From contig NZ_JAMLJK010000001.1 of NCBI RefSeq assembly GCF_023700005.1, forward strand, positions 1,533,096-1,597,095: a stretch of 64,000 nt of DNA, read 5' to 3'. Made by a program: the position numbers and the translations under genes. This DNA comes from Larsenimonas rhizosphaerae (GTDB taxonomy: Bacteria > Pseudomonadota > Gammaproteobacteria > Pseudomonadales > Halomonadaceae). Shown here in pieces: positions 1 to 10,655 of the stretch; position 1 is the stretch's first letter; every line of letters starts with the position of its first letter. The notes under the pieces were generated by a model, which saw only the letters and a list, made by a program, of their open reading frames with translations, searched no databases and had not been told where the DNA came from.

Positions 1-915
1 TTTCTTATCCTGGTGATGCCGCTCAAGGCCCGCTCGGTAACCAATGCCTCCTATGCCGTGACCGTTCCCAATACAACACAATGGAACATGACTTCGCCCG
101 GGGGCGAGGACTATCAGGTCATGGTATATGCACCGGACCAGCCACCGCCACCTGGCGGGTTTCCGGTCATTTACATGCTGGATGGCAACGCCACGTTTCC
201 CATGGCGGTAGAGTCGATGCGGGTTCAGCAGGCCTCGGCCCATGGCAGTTTGTCTGCCGCTATTATAGTAGGCATCGGATATCCCGGAGATGAGCCCTTC
301 AATATGGTGCGCCGGGCGCATGATTACACGCCCATGCCACGAGAAGGTGCTCGTCATGCCATGACCGAAGAGGGGCAGGAGGTCAGCTATGGCGGTGCCG
401 AGGCGCTGTATCGGTTCATTCAGCAGCAGGTCAAGCCGGCCATCGAAAAGCGATTCAGGATCAACCCGGGCCGCCAGGCATTATTCGGCCATTCCTATGG
501 GGCGCTGTTTGCGCTGACAACCCTGTTTCGCCATCCTGACGCCTTCAATATCTACATTGCTGCCAGCCCATCACTCTGGTGGGGCGAGGGAATGATGAAG
601 ACGCTGGAAAAGGAATTTGACCCCACGGCGATCACCCTGGACCGTCCGGTACGTGTACTGATTACGGTCGGTGAATATGAGCAGGCGCTGTCGCCAGCGG
701 AAAAAAAGAGTGACGATGCCAGTGAAACTGCTGCTCGTCGGCGTGAACACCAGATGATCAACAATGCGCAGGATCTGGCGCGACGCCTCAAGATGCTTGA
801 CAGTCAGCGTCTCGATGCCAGTGTCATTGTCTTTCCTCAGGAATATCACCGCTCGGTGCTGCCGGTTGCGTTGAACCGGGCGATGCGGTTTATATTGTCG
901 CCGGATACGCCCTGA
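1..915 (+). CDS. Siderophore-type esterase, alpha/beta hydrolase (5' end outside window)
   Basis: Alpha/beta hydrolase of the esterase D/IroE/Fes-like group, which hydrolyse ester bonds in ferric catecholate siderophores. The nucleophile elbow GHSYGAL lies near residue 160 and a terminal YHRSVLP motif probably supplies the catalytic His. A GTG at 13 could be a start, but the frame is open to base 1 (it reads FLIL before the GTG) and the first visible residues look like the end of a signal peptide, so the true start is probably upstream. The next gene, a FecB-type binding protein, begins 25 bp downstream, which supports a siderophore role. The exact substrate cannot be read from the sequence. 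Confidence 0.75.
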   Translation, partial: FLILVMPLKARSVTNASYAVTVPNTTQWNMTSPGGEDYQVMVYAPDQPPPPGGFPVIYMLDGNATFPMAVESMRVQQASAHGSLSAAIIVGIGYPGDEPFNMVRRAHDYTPMPREGARHAMTEEGQEVSYGGAEALYRFIQQQVKPAIEKRFRINPGRQALFGHSYGALFALTTLFRHPDAFNIYIAASPSLWWGEGMMKTLEKEFDPTAITLDRPVRVLITVGEYEQALSPAEKKSDDASETAARRREHQMINNAQDLARRLKMLDSQRLDASVIVFPQEYHRSVLPVALNRAMRFILSPDTP

Positions 916-940
916 TTTTACTGGACGAGAGCTGGATACC

Positions 941-2074
941 ATGTGGAAACGTTTTGGCCGCGCTGCGGCCTTTCTTGCTTTGATGGGCCTGATGATCGGC
1001 ACTGCTCGCGCAGACGGGTTCGATGTTACCGATATTACCGGCCGTCAGATTCATTTTGACCACCCCGCCAGTCGAGTGGTTCTGGGCGAAGGGCGCAATG
1101 TAATTGCACTGTCGATGCTGACGGCAGATCCATCATCAGTGCTGGTCGGATGGGGCAGTGACTTCAAGCGATACAGAACACTGTATCAGCGCTATACCGA
1201 CCGTCTGCCGGCGCTTTCATCCATCCCGACGGTAGGTAGTGGTCAGGGCAGCTCGGATCTGTCCGTCGAACACATCATTTCGCTGTCTCCTGACGTGGTG
1301 ATCCTGAGTCGTTCACAGACACCACCCTCGGAAAATACATTGATGACGCAGCAATTGTCAGCGGCTGGCATCAAGGTGGTCTATGTGGATTTTGCCACTG
1401 ACCCGTTGAATGACACTACCACCAGCCTGTCCATCATGGCGAAGGTCATCGGACGTACCGACAAGGCACAGGCGTTCAATCGGTTTTATGCAGAGCATGA
1501 GGCCCGCATCAAGGCGATGTCCAAGGCGCTGGGCGAGAACAGCACACGGCCGCTGGTCTTTCTGGAAACGCATGCCGGCGGCATGAATGCCTGCTGCTAT
1601 ACGCCCGGTGACGGCAGCTTTCAGGGCTTTATCTCGCTGGTAGGGGGGGAGAACCTTGGTGGTCGCACCCTGAAAGGAAAAAGCGGGCAGCTGACTCCGG
1701 AATACATTCTGGCCAGTCAACCTGACATTTATGTGGCCACCGGCGGATCTTATCTTGAAGGCACATCTGGTCTGGTGCTTGGTCCCTACGAGCCCATCGA
1801 CAAGGCACGGGCTTCGCTTGAAGGTGTTACCCGGCGCCCTGGGATTGCTCAGATGCCTGCCGTACGTCATGGTGATGTATACGGGCTGTATCATCACCTG
1901 ATCAATACGCCCTACAACATTGTGGTGCTTGAACTGCTGGCCAAATGGATCCATCCGGAGGTGTTCAAAGCGCTTGACCCGCAGGCCACGCTCAAGACCA
2001 TCAATGAGCGATTCGCCGTTGTTCCCATTACCGGAAGCCTCTGGATCGATCCATCCGACACCAGTGTGCGCTGA
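941..2074 (+). CDS. Periplasmic substrate-binding protein of a FecB/BtuF-type ABC importer
   Basis: The 377-residue product has a clear Sec signal peptide (a WKRFGR basic start, hydrophobic core, cleavage near ARA-DG). The mature protein follows the type III binding-protein pattern: an early DITGRQIHFDHPASRVV strand, SPDVVILS in the N-lobe, a long connecting helix, and PDIYVATGG in the C-lobe. Relatives carry Fe-siderophore, haem or cobalamin to FecCD permeases. It follows the esterase gene closely, so both probably serve ferric-siderophore use. The cognate permease and ATPase are not adjacent on the right and may lie left of the window. Its TGA stop abuts the convergent cobO stop with no gap. 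Confidence 0.8.
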   Translation: MWKRFGRAAAFLALMGLMIGTARADGFDVTDITGRQIHFDHPASRVVLGEGRNVIALSMLTADPSSVLVGWGSDFKRYRTLYQRYTDRLPALSSIPTVGSGQGSSDLSVEHIISLSPDVVILSRSQTPPSENTLMTQQLSAAGIKVVYVDFATDPLNDTTTSLSIMAKVIGRTDKAQAFNRFYAEHEARIKAMSKALGENSTRPLVFLETHAGGMNACCYTPGDGSFQGFISLVGGENLGGRTLKGKSGQLTPEYILASQPDIYVATGGSYLEGTSGLVLGPYEPIDKARASLEGVTRRPGIAQMPAVRHGDVYGLYHHLINTPYNIVVLELLAKWIHPEVFKALDPQATLKTINERFAVVPITGSLWIDPSDTSVR

Positions 2075-2680
2075 TCAGTAATCAATGCCCCGGCGCGCTT
2101 TCAATCCTTCATTGAAGGCGTGTCGGACCTCCTGCATCTCTGTCACGGTATCGGCCACACTCAGCAGGTCGCGGTGAGCATTGCGGCCGGTGATGATCAC
2201 GGTTTGTTCTGTCGGTCGTCGTCCGAGGGCATGCAGTACATCCTGAATATCCAGATACCCGAACTTGAGCATGTAGGTCAGCTCGTCCAGCACCACCAGA
2301 TAGACACTGTCATCTTCAAGCAGTGTTCGAGCCTGAGCCCAGACGGCCTGACAGGCTGCCCGGTCCGATGCCTTGTCCTGAGTATCCCAGGTAAACCCCG
2401 TGGCCATGACATGCACCTGAAGGTGCTCGTCATGCTCGAGGCGCTCCCGTTCGCCGCATTCCCACGTGCCCTTGATGAACTGCACGACACCAACGTTGTA
2501 GCCATAGCCCAGTGCACGGGTGACGGTGCCCCAGGCTGCGGTGGTCTTGCCCTTGCCATTGCCGGTAAATACAATTACCAGGCCTCGCTCCTCGGTGGCC
2601 CTGGCTACGCGCTCATCAACGTGAGACTTGAGCCTTTGCATTGCGCGTTTGTGGCGCTGTTGGCGTTCATCATCGCTCAT
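2075..2680 (-). CDS. cobO: Corrinoid adenosyltransferase (CobO/BtuR)
   Basis: ATP:cob(I)alamin adenosyltransferase, which makes the cobalt-carbon bond of adenosylcobalamin during salvage or synthesis. The 201-residue protein has the family P-loop FTGNGKGKTTAAWG near residue 35, VQFIKGTWECGERE, VVLDELTYMLKFGYLD, and a terminal QEVRHAFNEGLKARRGIDY, all typical of BtuR/CobO. A longer frame opens upstream, but the start at 2680 (MSDDERQQRHK) has a GGGAG ribosome site and matches the family N-terminus. The gene stands alone, with no cobalamin riboswitch visible upstream. Its only close partner is the convergent binding-protein gene. Confidence 0.93.
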   Translation of the reverse strand: MSDDERQQRHKRAMQRLKSHVDERVARATEERGLVIVFTGNGKGKTTAAWGTVTRALGYGYNVGVVQFIKGTWECGERERLEHDEHLQVHVMATGFTWDTQDKASDRAACQAVWAQARTLLEDDSVYLVVLDELTYMLKFGYLDIQDVLHALGRRPTEQTVIITGRNAHRDLLSVADTVTEMQEVRHAFNEGLKARRGIDY

Positions 2681-2707
2681 GAGGGTCGTCTCCCTGTGGG
2701 TGATACA

Positions 2708-2738
2708 GAAAAAAGCCCCGTCGAGCGGGGCTTTTGTT
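2708..2738. terminator. Intrinsic terminator after nupC, possibly bidirectional
   Basis: AAAAGCCCCG-TCGA-CGGGGCTTTT: the stem is flanked by A residues on one side and T residues on the other. It lies just past the nupC stop on the minus strand and upstream of cobO, so it separates the two minus-strand units. Confidence 0.85.
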
Positions 2739-2756
2739 TGAAGCAGGCCTGTCAGA

Positions 2757-3998
2757 CTACATCGACAGAAACAGTCCCGCCAGTGCCGCACTCATCAGGT
2801 TGGAAAGGGTTCCTGCGGCGACGGCCTTCAGGCCCAGTCGCGCGACATCGCCGCGACGGCTGGGAGCCATGACGCCAAGTCCACCCATCAGGATGGCAAT
2901 GGATGACAGGTTGGCAAAGCCGCACAGGGCAAAGACGACAATGGCCTGGCTGTGAGCAGACAGGGCCGTGCCGACATCGGCAAAGCTTGCGAAGGCCACA
3001 AATTCGTTGAGGATGATTTTCTGGCCGATAAAGCTGCCCGCCGTCACTGCCTCGCTCCAGGGGACGCCGATCAGAAAGGCGATGGGCGCAAAGCAGTAGC
3101 CGAGAATTTCCTGAAGTGTCAGCTGCTCAATGCCGAACCAGTTGCCCACACCGCCCAGAATGATGTTGGCCAGCGCAATGATGCCTACGAATGCGAGCAG
3201 CATTGCCCCGACGTTGAGGGCCAGCTGCAGGCCGGCACCAGCGCCTTCGGCGGCAGCATCGATGACATTGGCCGCGGAATCTTCCATCTTGCCGTTGATG
3301 TCGTCGAGCCCCTGACGAGGCGTCTCGGTTTCCGGAATGATCATCTTGGCCATGAGCAGGCCACCGGGTGCTGACATGAACGAGGCCGCAATCAGGAAGT
3401 TGAGGTCCACACCCATGGCTGCATATCCACCCAGTACCGAGCCAGCCACGCTTGCCAGTCCGCCACACATGATGGCAAACAGTTCCGAGCGAGTCATGGT
3501 GTCAATGAAGGGCCGCACGACCAGAGGGGCCTCTGTCTGGCCGACAAAGATATTGGCCGCCGCCGAAAGGGATTCCGGCCGACTGGTGCCCAGCACCTTC
3601 TGGAGAAAACCGCCCAGGATAGTGATGATCCAGCGCATGACGCCCAGGTAATAAAGCACGGCGATCAGTGATGAGAAGAAGACGATGAAGGGCAGTACGC
3701 GAAAGGCAAATATAAACCCGCCGCCGCCAAACAGTTCAAACATCTTGTCGGACACCAGTCCGCCAAACAGAAAGTCGATCCCGGCCTGACTGGCATTCAT
3801 GACGGATTGAACGCCTGAGGACATGGCCAGTAGCACGCGCTTGCCGAAAGGGGTGTACAGCACGAAGGCGCCGAGCCCGGCCTGAATGACAAAGGCACCG
3901 ACAATGGTTCTGTAATTGATGGCCCTGCGGTTTTCAGACAGGAGGAAGGCGATCAGCAGTACAGTAACTATACCGACAAGGCCCATGATGACGGCCAT
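2757..3998 (-). CDS. Concentrative nucleoside transporter, NupC/CNT family
   Basis: Inner-membrane cation-coupled nucleoside importer. The 413-residue product has the usual CNT architecture: three N-terminal helices, then a core with the conserved FVGQTEAPLVVRPFI stretch near residue 155 and the second repeat with NEFVAFASF near residue 320 (the two helical hairpins that bind nucleoside), and a short C-terminal FLSM tail. Length matches bacterial NupC (about 400). Start at 3998 has a GGAG site about 9 bases upstream. It is monocistronic, with a terminator after it and the antiporter terminator before it. Whether the coupling ion is Na+ or H+ is not evident; Na+ would suit a halophile. Confidence 0.9.
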   Translation of the reverse strand: MAVIMGLVGIVTVLLIAFLLSENRRAINYRTIVGAFVIQAGLGAFVLYTPFGKRVLLAMSSGVQSVMNASQAGIDFLFGGLVSDKMFELFGGGGFIFAFRVLPFIVFFSSLIAVLYYLGVMRWIITILGGFLQKVLGTSRPESLSAAANIFVGQTEAPLVVRPFIDTMTRSELFAIMCGGLASVAGSVLGGYAAMGVDLNFLIAASFMSAPGGLLMAKMIIPETETPRQGLDDINGKMEDSAANVIDAAAEGAGAGLQLALNVGAMLLAFVGIIALANIILGGVGNWFGIEQLTLQEILGYCFAPIAFLIGVPWSEAVTAGSFIGQKIILNEFVAFASFADVGTALSAHSQAIVVFALCGFANLSSIAILMGGLGVMAPSRRGDVARLGLKAVAAGTLSNLMSAALAGLFLSM

Positions 3999-4046
3999 AG
4001 GAAATCTCCACAGCTATTGTTGGTTGTGTTTGTCGTGTGGTAAATC

Positions 4047-4072
4047 AAAAGCTGCCCGTTTGGACAGCTTTT
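4047..4072. terminator. Terminator after the CPA1 antiporter gene
   Basis: Stem AAAAGCTG/CAGCTTTT with a 10-base loop, 59 bases past the antiporter stop on the minus strand. T runs on either strand allow bidirectional use. Confidence 0.65.
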
Positions 4073-4130
4073 AACGTTACCTTAATGACAATACCGGCAA
4101 ATGGCGAGTGCTGATTGCGGCATGGCCGAA

Positions 4131-5945
4131 TCAGTCAGGCGTTGACAGCATCTCGGGTGAATCCGGATAAATGAGGCTGACAAGTCGCTCTCCGGATTTC
4201 GGTGCCAGGGGGGTCGAGGCCTCGGCCACGCGGATTTTGCCTTGCGCGCTCAGTACGAACAAGGGTAATAGCTGCCCTCCGTGAATTTCTTCATAGGCAG
4301 CCATGTCAAAATTGTCGGTAATGCTGGCGGTACGTACTTCAGCCCCCCGTGCTACCAGGCTTGCGAGCTTGGCATAGGTGGCTTCAGTATTGAACAGCAA
4401 TGGCAGATGCCCCAACGCCTTGTCCTGCTGTCGCTTGGCCTGCTTGCCGGTATCTTCCGGCAGTCTGAACACCTTGCCATGCCCCAGAAGGTGTTCGAAG
4501 TGAAGCCCGGCCAGGTTATTGAGTTCGCGATAGGGCGACAGTGGCAGCAGGCGGCCGATGCCGGTCAGCTCCAGGTGCTGGGTCGCGTGTTCGGACAGCG
4601 GGTTGCCGTAATACACCGGCAGGCCTGCCATGCGGGCTTCCTGCACCGCATCCCAGCTGGTATCGGTCAATCGGACGGTAAAGCCGAGATCCACCAGCTC
4701 GCGTGCCACGGCTCGGGCCACGGGATTGGCGCCAATGATCAGAAACCCGGTGGGCGGCGGCTCATCGACCTTGAGTGCCCGTACGATGGGCCGGGACAGC
4801 AGGCTCTGGATTACCACGGTGCCAATGATGACCAAAAATGTAATGGGGACCAGCGTTTCTGCGCCTTCGACACCTGCCTTTTCAAGCTTGATGGCAAACA
4901 GCGAGGCAACGGCGGCAGCAACAATGCCGCGAGGAGACAGCCAGGCCAGCAGGGCCTTTTCCCGCCAGTTGAGCCCCGACCCGATCGTGCATATCCAGAC
5001 AGAGAGGGGGCGCGCTACCCACATCAGGATGCCCAGCATCAACCAGTAGGGCCAGGTCAGTGACATCAGCTGTTCCGGCGAGATGCGTGCTGCAAGGAGG
5101 ATGAAAAGGCCTGAAATCAACAGGACCGAGAGTGTTTCCTTGAACTCGATGATCGGGCCGGTAGGGACGCCTCGCATGTTGGCCAGCCAGATGCCCAGCA
5201 CCGTGACGGTCAGCAGGCCCGACTCCTCAAACAGCGTGTTTGATCCGGCAAACACGGTCAGCATGAACATCAGGGTGCCGAAACTGTGGAGCTTTTGAGG
5301 CAGCCAGTAGTGCCTGAGTACCAGTCCCCACAGATAGCCCCCGATGCCCCCGACGCCAAAGCCGAGTGCCACGGTCTTGGCAAACAGCAGGACGGTATGT
5401 GACGCCGCACCGTTGCCCTGGCCTATGGCAACAAATTCGTAGACCAGTACCGCCAGCAGGGCTCCCACCGGGTCGATCAGAATACCTTCCCACCGCAGGA
5501 TCTGGCTCAGGTTCTCCTTGGCGCGCAGGGTCTGAAGCAGGGGCGTGACCACCGTGGGACCGGTGACAACCAGTACGGCACCGGCTACCGCTGCAATCTG
5601 CCAGGATACTCCGAGCAGCCAGTGGGCGGTAAGCGTACCGATCACGCCCGTGATCAGCACGCCCCAGGTCACCAGTCGGCTGACGATATGGCCATGCCCG
5701 CGAAGGTCCTTGTGATACAGGGTCAGGCTGCCCTCGAACAGGATGACAGCTACCGATAGCGAGACCAGCGGGAACAGGAGATCCCCCATCAGGACATCAG
5801 GCTTCAACAGACCGGTGGCAGGACCAAAGATCAAGCCTGCAATCAACAGCGGCAAAATGGCCGGTAGACGCATCTTCCATGCCAACCATTGGCAGATCAG
5901 GGCCAGTAGCCCGATCATGGAAATAAACAGTGCAGCATGTTCCAT
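4131..5945 (-). CDS. CPA1-family Na+(K+)/H+ antiporter with C-terminal RCK domain
   Basis: The 604-residue protein has about 12 membrane helices in residues 1-390, including GPTVVTPLL, the EGILIDPVGA acidic motif and LSPRGIVAAAV near residue 350, which are hallmarks of NhaP-type CPA1 exchangers. A soluble part follows with a Rossmann start FLIIGANPVARAVARELVD near residue 400, typical of TrkA-N/RCK nucleotide-binding domains, and a further C-terminal segment with TrkA-C character. Such fusions exchange Na+ or K+ for H+ and are gated by nucleotide or pH. This fits a salt-exposed organism. The ion specificity is inferred only at family level. Monocistronic on the minus strand. Confidence 0.87.
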   Translation of the reverse strand: MEHAALFISMIGLLALICQWLAWKMRLPAILPLLIAGLIFGPATGLLKPDVLMGDLLFPLVSLSVAVILFEGSLTLYHKDLRGHGHIVSRLVTWGVLITGVIGTLTAHWLLGVSWQIAAVAGAVLVVTGPTVVTPLLQTLRAKENLSQILRWEGILIDPVGALLAVLVYEFVAIGQGNGAASHTVLLFAKTVALGFGVGGIGGYLWGLVLRHYWLPQKLHSFGTLMFMLTVFAGSNTLFEESGLLTVTVLGIWLANMRGVPTGPIIEFKETLSVLLISGLFILLAARISPEQLMSLTWPYWLMLGILMWVARPLSVWICTIGSGLNWREKALLAWLSPRGIVAAAVASLFAIKLEKAGVEGAETLVPITFLVIIGTVVIQSLLSRPIVRALKVDEPPPTGFLIIGANPVARAVARELVDLGFTVRLTDTSWDAVQEARMAGLPVYYGNPLSEHATQHLELTGIGRLLPLSPYRELNNLAGLHFEHLLGHGKVFRLPEDTGKQAKRQQDKALGHLPLLFNTEATYAKLASLVARGAEVRTASITDNFDMAAYEEIHGGQLLPLFVLSAQGKIRVAEASTPLAPKSGERLVSLIYPDSPEMLSTPD

Positions 5946-6032
5946 GCGGTAGGTCTCGTCGGTGGATGGCAGGCAGTTATCGGCGCAAGACTAGCGACCT
6001 CGTACCGGAGTAGCAATCAACGCATCCTGTTT

Positions 6033-9000
6033 TTAGCGCGATGCTGCCGGGTTGGCATGCCGAGTACCTTCAAGTGCTTCCAGCAAACCCTGCAGCGGGT
6101 GCATCAACTGCGTCTGCGAAAACCGGCTGACCTGGCTGCGGCAGGAATAACCGGTAGCCAGCAGACGAGTATCCATGGCCGTTTGTTCCACTATCGGCCG
6201 CCACGACATATCATAAATCCTTTCAGACAGCTCACGATGTTCCGCTTCATGGCCATAGGTGCCTGACATGCCGCAGCATCCGGCAGGGACCAGCTCCAGC
6301 GAGAGGCCAAAGGCCTTGAACACCTGCTGCCAGGCCTGAGGGCTGCCACCGGCACTGGTTTTTTCCGTGCAGTGACTCAATAGCCTGAAATGGCGAGATG
6401 ACGAGACTGGTGACCCGGACCAGCGGCCTGCCAGGGTAACCAGCCATTCCTGCAGCAGTAAAACCTCGGGGCAGGCACCTTGTCCCAGTGCCTTGGGGTA
6501 CTCCTGACGATAGGTCAGCGTCATCGCCGGGTCGACACCCACCAGTGGTACATCAAAGTCGGCCAGCGCCTTGAGATGACGTGCATTGCGACGGGCTATT
6601 CGCTCAAAGCGTCCCAGTTGTCCCATGACCTGAGCCGGTTTGCCGTTGGGCAGAAACGGGGCCACGAACACCTGAATGCCCAGCCGATTCAACAGTGTGA
6701 CGACATCTCGGATCACCTGGCTGTCAAAGTAACGGGTAAAGGCGTCCTGCACCATGATGACGCTTCGCGCCCGTGCTTCAGGTGTCAGTCTGGCCAATGT
6801 GATCGGGGTGGCTACCGGCACGCCCCAGCTTTCAAGCACCTTGTCCAGCGCTGCCCGGTCGATGGCGGGGGTATCTACCATGCCTGCCGCCTTGAAAAGG
6901 CGCTGGCCTGCCCGGCTGTTGATCCAGGCGTTATATAGGGGAGTAAACCGCGAAGCGAAGGGCAGGAGCCCTTCAAGTGAGCCGACGAGATGATTGCGCA
7001 GGGGCTGACCATAGCGTCCCTGATAAATGGCCATGAACTGACTTTTGAAGTCCGGCACGTTGACCTTGATCGGGCACTGGCCGGCACAGGACTTGCAGGA
7101 CAGACAGCCTGACATGGCCTCATGTACTTCGTGTATGAAGGGATCTGCTGCCGGGGGAGACAGCCGTCGCTGGAGTGCCTGGCGCAGTTTCTGCCACCGG
7201 CCGGCCTGCTCCTGCATGCGGGCTTCCTCGACAATATCCTGTCCGCGATGGCTCTCGCGACGAAGCCACTCCTTGAACAGCATGGCGCGCCCCTTGGGCG
7301 AATGAACCCTGTCTCGCGTCGCCTTCCAGCTCGGGCACATGGCATCGTCGGGATCATAGTTGAAACAGGCCCCATTGCCGTTGCAGTACACGGCGCTGGA
7401 GTAGTGGTTCCAGAGGGCATCATCAATATTGCGGTCCAGGTCGCCACGAAACGTGACGCCATCAATCTTCAATAGCTCATCGGTACTTGCCGGCGGCGTG
7501 GCGATCTTGCCCGGGTTGAGTTGATTATGGGGATCAAAGGCCTGCTTGACCTCCTGCAGCAGGGGGTAGAGCGCGCCAAAGAATGCCGGCGTGTACTCCG
7601 AGCGTATGCCTTTACCGTGTTCGCCCCATAACAGGCCGCCGTGGCGCTTTGTCAGTGCTGCCACGGCATCGGAGATGGGCCGCACCAGCGCGGCCTGCGC
7701 CGGGTCACGCATATCCATGGCCGGCCGGACATGCAGCACGCCGGCATCCACGTGACCAAACATGCCGTAGCGCAGTCCGTGGCTGTCAAGCAATGCGCGA
7801 AACTCCTGTATGTATTCGGGCAGACGGTCCGGCGGTACGGCGGTATCCTCGACAAAGGGCAGGGGGCGCTGTTCGCCGCGAGCATTGCCAAGCAGGCCTA
7901 CCGCGCGTTTTCGCATGGCATAAACGGTCGAAATGGCCGAGCGGCCCCAGGCCTTTGTATATCCCAGGCGAGTCGGGCCTTCGCCCTTCTCAAGCGTCGC
8001 GATGAATGCCGCAACCTTGTCGGCCAGGGCCTGCTCGTCATCATCGTTGAATTCCACCAGGTTGATGCCACGGGTCTGTGGCGTATGGCCGTTCGCCGAG
8101 GTAGCGTTGGGCGGAAAATAATCGGCGACGCTGTCCCAGACCATATCGTCCATCGCCAGTAGCAACACGGTGTCGTCGATGGTTTCAATGGAAGTCGGCT
8201 GACAGGCCATCAGGGCTCTGGCATCGCTCAATGCATCCATGAATCCTTCATAACGTACATTGATCAGGGCGCTGTGGCGTGGAATCGGCAGAACGTTCAG
8301 GGTGGCTTCGGTAATCAGGCCCAGCGAGCCTTCGGCACCACACAGGACACTGTTGGGATCAAGGCGGCCATCCTCGGTGCGAAGGTGTGGCAAGTCATAG
8401 CCGGTCAGGCAGCGGTTGAGCGGGGGGAAGCCGGCCATGATGGCGTCATGATGCTGATCAATCAGCTTGCGCAGCGTGGCATGAATTCGGCCACTGGCAG
8501 AGGGCTGTTGGCAGATATCGTCAAGCGTCCTGTCATCCACCGGGGCACTTTCCATCACTTCGCCGCCTATCAGGGCGGTTTTAAGACCAAGCACGTGATT
8601 ACGTGTCTTGCCGTAGCTGCAGCTGCCCTGACCGCTGGCATCGGTGCTGATCATGCCACCGATGGTCGCCCGGTTGGACGTGGAAAGCTCCGGCGCAAAA
8701 AACAGCCCATGAGGCTTGAGCGCCGCGTTGAGCTGGTCCTTGACCACGCCAGGTTCGACAACCACTCGACGGCCGGCAACGTCGATATCCAGAATGCGGT
8801 TCATGTACCGGGTGACATCCACTACCAGCCCCTCGGTCAGTGACTGCCCGTTGGTGCCGGTGCCTCCTCCCCGGGGCGTGAGGACAATCGTCTGAAAGCG
8901 TGACTCTCCGGCAAGGGTGGCAATCCGGACCAGATCGGCCTGATGACGGGGAAACAGCGCCGCCTGTGGCGTGCGTTCATAAATCGAGTTGTCGGTTGCC

Positions 9001-9125
9001 AGCACGGTACGATCTGCGTCGCGCGTGGCGATATCACCCTCGAACCCGGTGTCTTTCAGGGCAGTGAGGAAGGCGCCATAAACGTCGGCATGATGGGGGG
9101 TGTGTTCCGTGGAAATCGTGGTCAT
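6033..9125 (-). CDS. ydiJ: YdiJ-type FAD/FeS dehydrogenase (probable D-2-hydroxyglutarate dehydrogenase)
   Basis: At 1030 residues the protein combines a FAD-PCMH domain (TPRGGGTGTNGQSLTEG near residue 85), a FAD-oxidase C domain (RYGMFGHVDAGVLHVRP, NPGKIATP), a ferredoxin-like segment with CLSCKSCAGQCPIKVN near residue 685, and a C-terminal CCG-type region (CCGMSGTYGHE). Order and length match E. coli YdiJ (about 1018), a D-2-hydroxyglutarate dehydrogenase that passes electrons to a membrane acceptor. D-lactate or another 2-hydroxyacid cannot be excluded. The start at 9125 has no strong ribosome site. It is divergent from serS, with a 20-bp perfect palindrome in the shared upstream region. 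Confidence 0.88.
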   Translation of the reverse strand: MTTISTEHTPHHADVYGAFLTALKDTGFEGDIATRDADRTVLATDNSIYERTPQAALFPRHQADLVRIATLAGESRFQTIVLTPRGGGTGTNGQSLTEGLVVDVTRYMNRILDIDVAGRRVVVEPGVVKDQLNAALKPHGLFFAPELSTSNRATIGGMISTDASGQGSCSYGKTRNHVLGLKTALIGGEVMESAPVDDRTLDDICQQPSASGRIHATLRKLIDQHHDAIMAGFPPLNRCLTGYDLPHLRTEDGRLDPNSVLCGAEGSLGLITEATLNVLPIPRHSALINVRYEGFMDALSDARALMACQPTSIETIDDTVLLLAMDDMVWDSVADYFPPNATSANGHTPQTRGINLVEFNDDDEQALADKVAAFIATLEKGEGPTRLGYTKAWGRSAISTVYAMRKRAVGLLGNARGEQRPLPFVEDTAVPPDRLPEYIQEFRALLDSHGLRYGMFGHVDAGVLHVRPAMDMRDPAQAALVRPISDAVAALTKRHGGLLWGEHGKGIRSEYTPAFFGALYPLLQEVKQAFDPHNQLNPGKIATPPASTDELLKIDGVTFRGDLDRNIDDALWNHYSSAVYCNGNGACFNYDPDDAMCPSWKATRDRVHSPKGRAMLFKEWLRRESHRGQDIVEEARMQEQAGRWQKLRQALQRRLSPPAADPFIHEVHEAMSGCLSCKSCAGQCPIKVNVPDFKSQFMAIYQGRYGQPLRNHLVGSLEGLLPFASRFTPLYNAWINSRAGQRLFKAAGMVDTPAIDRAALDKVLESWGVPVATPITLARLTPEARARSVIMVQDAFTRYFDSQVIRDVVTLLNRLGIQVFVAPFLPNGKPAQVMGQLGRFERIARRNARHLKALADFDVPLVGVDPAMTLTYRQEYPKALGQGACPEVLLLQEWLVTLAGRWSGSPVSSSRHFRLLSHCTEKTSAGGSPQAWQQVFKAFGLSLELVPAGCCGMSGTYGHEAEHRELSERIYDMSWRPIVEQTAMDTRLLATGYSCRSQVSRFSQTQLMHPLQGLLEALEGTRHANPAASR

Positions 9126-9196
9126 GGGCGCTACATACTGGTTGTCGACAGGAGTGTGTTCATTCTAAAGGGGTGCGTCGCTGCCTGCGAGTCCTG

Positions 9197-9216
9197 TTAC
9201 TGAACGGTTTCAGTAA
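9197..9216. promoter_or_regulatory. Palindrome TTACTGAA-CGGT-TTCAGTAA between ydiJ and serS
   Basis: Perfect inverted repeat with 8-base arms and a 4-base centre, 72 bp upstream of ydiJ and 129 bp upstream of serS. There is no T run on either strand, so it looks like a transcription-factor operator rather than a terminator. The regulator is unknown; a hydroxyacid-responsive GntR or LysR protein acting on ydiJ is a guess. Confidence 0.5.
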
Positions 9217-9260
9217 AAATGCTCATAAGATCAGGAGGAAAGTTCACCCGTGGAGCTTGA

Positions 9261-10628
<1,368 letters not shown>

Positions 10629-10655
10629 TTACACGATCGGGTTGGGGATCTCTGT

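Noticed and set aside
2681-2760. Cobalamin riboswitch upstream of cobO
   Set aside because: The interval is only a terminator and ribosome site; no B12-box sequence or room for an aptamer.
2120-2872. Plus-strand frame of 250 codons across cobO and the nupC terminator
   Set aside because: It runs through a terminator and antisense to CobO motifs, so it is not a gene.
4281-5063. Plus-strand frame of 260 codons antisense to the antiporter
   Set aside because: Low-complexity Gln-rich translation with no motif; the antiporter is certain.
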